From contig OY764869.1 of the NCBI GenBank assembly GCA_963668585.1, positions 2,790,001-2,854,000 of the forward strand: DNA of 64,000 bases, read 5' to 3'. Origin of the DNA: Bin87 sp963668585 (GTDB taxonomy: Bacteria; Chloroflexota; Dehalococcoidia; Lucifugimonadales; UBA3495). The position numbers and the translations under genes were made by a program. Of the stretch, positions 59,817 through 64,000 are shown piece by piece; position 1 is the first letter of the stretch; each line of letters starts with the position of its first letter. The notes beneath the pieces are model-generated. The model was not told the DNA's origin, ran no database searches, and was given only the letters and a program-made list of their open reading frames with translations.

Positions 59817-61163
59817 TCAGCGGGCGCCGGACGCGGCCAGGTGGTCCAATCGAGCCTGAACTGCGCCGGCGTGTCCGGGCAGTCCTTCGGCCTCGGCGAT
59901 ACGCACGGCGGCGGCGCCCAGGTCGGCGAAGTGTCGGGGGCTGAGACCAACAACGGGCATGGTGCGGACGAAGTGGTGGACGCTGAGGGCCGAACTGAAA
60001 CGCGCCGTGCCGCCGGTGGGCATGACGTGAGAAGGGCCGGCGATGTAATCGCCCATCACCTCCGGGGAAAATTCGCCGAGGAACAGGCCGCCCGCGTTGC
60101 GGATCTGTCCTGCCCAGGCCCAGGGGTCGGCGACCATCATGCAGAGATGTTCGGGGGCGATCTGGTTGGCGACTGCGATGGCTTCTTCGAATTGATCCAC
60201 CAACACGATGCAGCCCTGGCTCGCCAGGGAATGACGGATGGTGTCGGCGCGGGGGTTGCCGGCGATCTGGCTATCGAGTTCGGCCTCGATGGCTTTGACC
60301 AGGGTCTCTGAGTCGGTTACCAGGATGGCGGAGGCCATGGGATCGTGTTCGGCCTGGGCGATGAGGTCGGCGGCGCAGAAGACGGGGTTGGCGGAGGCGT
60401 CGGCCAGCACGATGGTTTCGGTGGGGCCGAAGACTCCGTCGATGTCAACCTGGCCCTGAACCATGCGCTTGGCGTAGGCCACGAAGACGTTGCCGGGTCC
60501 ACAGATCTTGTCCACCTTGCGGATGCTCTCCGTCCCGTAGGCAAACGCGCCGATGGCGGGCACTCCGCCGATCTGGTACACGGCGTCCACGCCGGCGATG
60601 TGGGCGGCGGCCAGGACGGTGGAGTTGAGCGGTTCGTTGCCCAGGCGCGGCGTCGTCAGGACCACCTCGTTGACGCCGGCGACGCGGGCCGGGATGGCGG
60701 TCATCAGCACGGTTGACGGGTAGGCGGCGGTGCCTCCGGGGGCGTAGAGGCCGACCCGATCCAACGGTCGGACCAACTCGCCGAGTCCGCCGCTCAGGTC
60801 CACCCAATCGCGGGGCAGCGTGGCCTCGTGAAATTCGGTGATGCGGGTCGCGGCCAGTTGGAGCGCGTCTTTGAGATCGTCGGGAGTGGAGCGCCACGCG
60901 TCCTCGATTTCCTCGGCGGGAATCTGGAGATCGTCCAACTCCGCTCCGTCAAGGAGTTTGGCGTAGCGGCGGACGGCGGCATCGCCTTCGGCGCGGACCT
61001 CGCGCAGCATCTGGAGGATTGAAGACTCGGGTGTTGCGTCCGGGCCGAACAGGTCCCGAGTGCGCCGCAACGCGCCACCGGGCAGCGAGGATAGGTCGAG
61101 GGGATCGATGCGGGTGAGGGCCGACTCGGCGGCGGCGAGACCGCGGACCTGTTTAAGTTGCAC
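59817..61163 (-). CDS. hisD: Histidinol dehydrogenase
   Basis: This zinc enzyme does the last two oxidations to histidine. In 448 residues: GLYAPGGTAAYPSTVLM, IGGVPAIGAFAYGTE, KICGPGNVFVAYAKR, FGPTETIVLAD, DLIAQAEHDPMA and SPEVMGDYIAGPSHVMPTGG match the family at each step. Its first 11 bp overlap the end of the phospholipase-like gene upstream. Confidence 0.95.
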   Translation of the reverse strand: MQLKQVRGLAAAESALTRIDPLDLSSLPGGALRRTRDLFGPDATPESSILQMLREVRAEGDAAVRRYAKLLDGAELDDLQIPAEEIEDAWRSTPDDLKDALQLAATRITEFHEATLPRDWVDLSGGLGELVRPLDRVGLYAPGGTAAYPSTVLMTAIPARVAGVNEVVLTTPRLGNEPLNSTVLAAAHIAGVDAVYQIGGVPAIGAFAYGTESIRKVDKICGPGNVFVAYAKRMVQGQVDIDGVFGPTETIVLADASANPVFCAADLIAQAEHDPMASAILVTDSETLVKAIEAELDSQIAGNPRADTIRHSLASQGCIVLVDQFEEAIAVANQIAPEHLCMMVADPWAWAGQIRNAGGLFLGEFSPEVMGDYIAGPSHVMPTGGTARFSSALSVHHFVRTMPVVGLSPRHFADLGAAAVRIAEAEGLPGHAGAVQARLDHLAASGAR

Positions 61164-61914
61164 TGAGGTACTCCCGTGCCTGGGTTATGGTTTCTTCGAT
61201 CACGCGTTGGCGATAGTCTTCAATCAATTCGCGGGGGATGCGCTCGTACACACGCTCCAGGCTGGCCGGCATTTGATCGAGGAAGCCGTCCACGACCAAC
61301 TGCACATCGTCGTTGTCCCGGTACATGCGGTTGAGGGCGCGTTTCAGCCGGTCCCAGGTGAAATCCCAACCCAGGAGGCGGGCGACCCAACCCCGCCATT
61401 CGTCGATCAGTTCGTCCTGTAGGAATTCCAGCGCGGGCATCGCATCAACCGCCGCGATGGCATCGTTGTGGGGAGACAGCCCGCTGTTGCCGGTGAGCAC
61501 CACGCGATCCATGTCGAGTTGCAGGGCGCGGTCCCAGATGTGCGCTTCGACCTCGGTATCAGTCACCAGGTTGGCTGGGTCGAAATGCGGGCGGAACATG
61601 GTGGTGATCCAGACCTCGTCGGCGACCAGGTGGCAAACGTAACCGAGCAGGAAGGCGCGAGTTTCCGGGTTCAGGCCGTTGTCGGCGCCGGCGAGCCTGG
61701 GATTGAGTTCGAACATCCTCTGGACGCCGGTACCGACCTCCGCGACCGACAGATCGGAAAAATGGGTGCGGGCGCGTTCCCACTTGGTCATGGCCCTGAT
61801 GTCGGGCGTGGTGGAGCCAAGGTAAGCAGCGCCGGCGTGGTCGTGGGCGTAGCCCCAGTCCAACTCGGCTGCGACCTGCTCGCACAGGTAGATGTGCATG
61901 GGCAGGTTAGGCAT
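61153..61914 (-). CDS. Zinc-dependent phospholipase C-like hydrolase inside the his operon
   Basis: This 253-residue protein has the PLC/S1-P1 metal ligands in the order of the family: MHIYLCEQVA (His), YLGSTTPDIRAMTKWERART then HF (Asp and His), and LGYVCHLVADEVW (His and Asp). There is no signal peptide, so it is probably cytoplasmic. Its start overlaps hisG by 8 bp and its stop overlaps hisD by 11 bp, so it is tightly embedded. It is not a known histidine enzyme; histidinol-phosphate phosphatase is one missing step it could conceivably fill (inference). Confidence 0.75.
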   Translation of the reverse strand: MPNLPMHIYLCEQVAAELDWGYAHDHAGAAYLGSTTPDIRAMTKWERARTHFSDLSVAEVGTGVQRMFELNPRLAGADNGLNPETRAFLLGYVCHLVADEVWITTMFRPHFDPANLVTDTEVEAHIWDRALQLDMDRVVLTGNSGLSPHNDAIAAVDAMPALEFLQDELIDEWRGWVARLLGWDFTWDRLKRALNRMYRDNDDVQLVVDGFLDQMPASLERVYERIPRELIEDYRQRVIEETITQAREYLSAT

Positions 61915-62926
61915 GATCCGATGGGCCCCCGTTGTTGGTGGCAATGCGCGACAGGAAGTCATCGAACGCCTGAGATTGGCCCTTGAAAAGGTAGGAAAGC
62001 TGAGCGGCGGCGATGTCAACGCCTCCGCATTCGCGCAGGTGGGTCACCACGTCCAGCAGCCTGTTTTTGCGTATCAGCAGGGAGACGGCGTACCAGTCTT
62101 CCTCCTCCACGCTGAACACGCGAGCAACCGTTGGGCCCTGGATGCCGGCGATTTCGGGGCGCGCCAGGATCATGGCGCTGACGTCCTCGGGCGAGCGCCC
62201 CTGGACGTTGGCGGTGATGCGGTAGTAGGGTTCCGCGCGGAGGTGGGCTTCCAGCATCTCGGTGAGGGACTGAGCCATCATCATTGCGTCGGGGTCATGC
62301 AACAGCGCGGCCGGATTGGCGATCAAACAGGCCTGTGAAGTCAGGATTGTACCGCCCTCGAGCGTCTTGAGGCGGTTTTCGCGCAAGGTGGTGCCGGTGG
62401 CCGACAGGTCAGCGATGAGGTCGGCGTAACCGGCGATGGGAGCGGCCTCCAGGGTGCCGCTGGCCGCGACCAGGGTGAAGTAGTTGATGCCGCGGTCAAA
62501 CAGGTAGCGGCGCAACAGTCGCGGGTACTTGGTGGCAATTCGCAGTTGACGGCCGCGCGTGTGGAATTCCAGCGCCAGATCCGCGAGGTCGTCGATGGAG
62601 GTGACGTCCAGCCAGGATTCGGGGACCGCCAGCACGTATTCGCAGCGCCCAAATTCCAGATCTTCCATCACGGCGACCACGGAGTCATCATCGTGCCGGT
62701 ACTCCATGAGGCGGTCGAAGCCGGTGATGCCCATGTCGGCGCTGCCTTCCTCCACCTTGGTTGTGATGTCGGCGGTGCGCTGGAACAGAACATCGACACC
62801 GGGAATCGCAGGGATCGAACCGGTGTAACGCCGGGAATTAGGGCGGTTGACCTTAACCCCACAGGATGCCAGGAACCGCATGGTGGGTTCGCCCAATTCG
62901 CCGTCGCTTGGAATTACCAGTCTCAA
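61907..62926 (-). CDS. hisG: ATP phosphoribosyltransferase, long form
   Basis: First, regulated step of histidine synthesis. The 339-residue protein has the catalytic domains (VLFQRTADITTKVEEGSADM, RIATKYPRLLRRYL and ASGTLEAAPIAGYADLIADL with the PRPP-binding pattern) and a C-terminal ACT-like regulatory region (GPTVARVFSVEEEDWYAVSL). Short forms of about 210 residues depend on HisZ; this long form normally does not, yet a HisZ-like gene is next to it. Confidence 0.9.
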   Translation of the reverse strand: MRLVIPSDGELGEPTMRFLASCGVKVNRPNSRRYTGSIPAIPGVDVLFQRTADITTKVEEGSADMGITGFDRLMEYRHDDDSVVAVMEDLEFGRCEYVLAVPESWLDVTSIDDLADLALEFHTRGRQLRIATKYPRLLRRYLFDRGINYFTLVAASGTLEAAPIAGYADLIADLSATGTTLRENRLKTLEGGTILTSQACLIANPAALLHDPDAMMMAQSLTEMLEAHLRAEPYYRITANVQGRSPEDVSAMILARPEIAGIQGPTVARVFSVEEEDWYAVSLLIRKNRLLDVVTHLRECGGVDIAAAQLSYLFKGQSQAFDDFLSRIATNNGGPSDHA

Positions 62927-62938
62927 GAGGCCACCCGG

Positions 62939-64000
62939 TTACACGACAATTGTGCGCGAGTATTGTGCATCGGATCCGCCGTCGCCGACGTCCAAAACGG
63001 CGATGCCGCCCTGCTTGCGGATTTCAGCGGCGGCACGCAAGGCGGCCGCGCCGGCGTCCGGGGATTCCTGTCGGACCAGAACGACGTCGGGGCGTGTGTC
63101 CCCGGCGTCGGCGGGCGGCAGGGCGGAGAGCAGGGATTCGAGGGTGTACGCGAAACCAAGGGCGGGGACAATGTCCGGGCCGCCCAGCGCGCGCGCGAGG
63201 GCGTCATACCGGCCGCCGCCGCCGAGAATTGTTGCGCCGGGACCGTTGACCACGTCGAAGATGATGCCGTTGTAGTAGGCGATGCCGCGCGCCAGGGAGA
63301 AATCCAGCTCAAGGCGTCCGGCCACCGGCGGCGTTGTGCCGATGAGGCCGATCAGGTCCGCCAGGCGATTGCAGGCGGACACGTCGGCGCCGGCGGAGGA
63401 AACGACGTCACGAACCTGCTGCAGGGCCGACTCCGGGCTGCCATTGACCCGGGCCAGTTGACCGGCCAGCGCCAGACCGCGCTCGATGGTATCGGAAGCG
63501 TCGCCGCCGCGGAGTTTACGGAGCAGCCGATCAACGATCTCGTCAGGGGAGCGTCGCCCCAGCGGGGTTTCCGGCGAGGTGTTCCACTGCATGAAACCGG
63601 AGAGGACGGAGCGAGCCAGGGAATCGGGAAGGCCGGACACCGCGTCCGCCAAATTCACTTCGTCGCTTTGGAGCCCATTGCCGGCCACAATATGAAGTTC
63701 ATCGGCGCGCCGCAGGGCAGCAGCGAGATTGTCCCCGCCGCTGATGCGGTTCATGTTGGCGACGATGAACGCCCGCGCCCGTTCGGACAAACCGACGGTA
63801 TCGAGCACGCTGTCCAGCACGTCCAGATCGGCCAGGCGGATGCGGTACTCGGTGATTCCCAACTCGGACGGTATGTCGGCGGCGAGCGACAATAACTCGG
63901 CGTCGGCCAGGATGCTGGTGGATCCGATCAGTTCGGCGCCCACCTGGGTGAACTGGCCGCTGTTGTCCCCCGGTGGCGGATTGCCCAGATCATACCTGAA
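62939..64000 (-). CDS. hisZ: HisZ/HisS-like protein, 5' end outside window
   Basis: The frame is open to the window edge, giving about 353 residues. It resembles the class II synthetase core of HisZ: GQFTQVGAELIGSTS, LDFSLARGIAYYNGIIFDVV (motif with A rather than histidyl-tRNA synthetase RGLDYYTG) and ILGGGGRYDALARALGG with PALGFAYTLE. Only about 50 residues follow motif 3, without a full anticodon-binding domain, which favours HisZ over tRNA synthetase. It begins the his operon, 12 nt before hisG. Confidence 0.82.
   Translation of the reverse strand, partial: FRYDLGNPPPGDNSGQFTQVGAELIGSTSILADAELLSLAADIPSELGITEYRIRLADLDVLDSVLDTVGLSERARAFIVANMNRISGGDNLAAALRRADELHIVAGNGLQSDEVNLADAVSGLPDSLARSVLSGFMQWNTSPETPLGRRSPDEIVDRLLRKLRGGDASDTIERGLALAGQLARVNGSPESALQQVRDVVSSAGADVSACNRLADLIGLIGTTPPVAGRLELDFSLARGIAYYNGIIFDVVNGPGATILGGGGRYDALARALGGPDIVPALGFAYTLESLLSALPPADAGDTRPDVVLVRQESPDAGAAALRAAAEIRKQGGIAVLDVGDGGSDAQYSRTIVV

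Noticed and set aside
62546..63895. Long open frame (449 codons) antisense to hisG and hisZ
   Set aside because: The minus strand carries clear HisG and HisZ motifs; this frame reads as Gly/Asp/His-rich noise.

Overview
The window is about 60% GC, has densely packed genes with many 1-17 bp overlaps, and uses TTG and GTG starts freely. A short EF-Ts (168 aa), several luciferase-type flavin enzymes, PrpD, NIPSNAP, CoxG-like and crotonase proteins, and general gene content fit an uncultured Chloroflexota bacterium, perhaps SAR202 or Dehalococcoidia. That placement is inference from gene content; no 16S gene is present.

Layout. 1-12.2 kb holds catabolic and accessory genes: an HpaB-type monooxygenase, MOSC protein, HNH protein, FAD amine oxidase, ABC exporter, M20 amidohydrolase, CoxG-like, TenA-like, cyclase-family and amidohydrolase proteins. 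12.7-19.9 kb is the conserved translation/envelope block rpsB-tsf-pyrH-frr-uppS-cdsA-ispC-rseP, driven by a clear promoter. 20-26.4 kb has a crotonase-cupin pair, an LLM oxidoreductase, FKBP, an SDR and a two-gene membrane unit with a cysteine cluster. 26.6-28.3 kb encodes a NYN-LOTUS protein whose N-terminal catalytic motif lies upstream of every usual start codon. 28.3-32.8 kb is yqeY-purQ-EamA-purL. 33-39.9 kb is another accessory block: PrpD, CD225, DUF2752, NIPSNAP, LLM, SnoaL-like, ferritin-VIT and alpha/beta hydrolase. 39.9-42.9 kb is a compact ino1-pimA-CDP-alcohol transferase operon that points to phosphatidylinositol mannoside-like lipids. 43.1-47.1 kb is dnaJ-prmA-kinase-PP2C. 47.4-53.3 kb carries a cupin, P450, tRNA-Gln, hydroxyisobutyrate-type dehydrogenase, RNase P RNA, HpcH aldolase and MeaB. 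53.3-55.7 kb is the NfeD-stomatin pair. 56.6-57.9 kb has a second catalytic-Glu-less crotonase and a duplicated-motif orphan. 58-64 kb is a histidine operon (hisZ-hisG-X-hisD-hisC-hisB) with a zinc phospholipase C-like gene embedded by overlaps.

The intergenic spaces carry a dispersed 33-bp hairpin element whose two arms vary together between copies. One copy, upstream of rpsB, has had its left half amplified into an 18-bp tandem array. I found no CRISPR array, transposase, prophage or obvious defence island.
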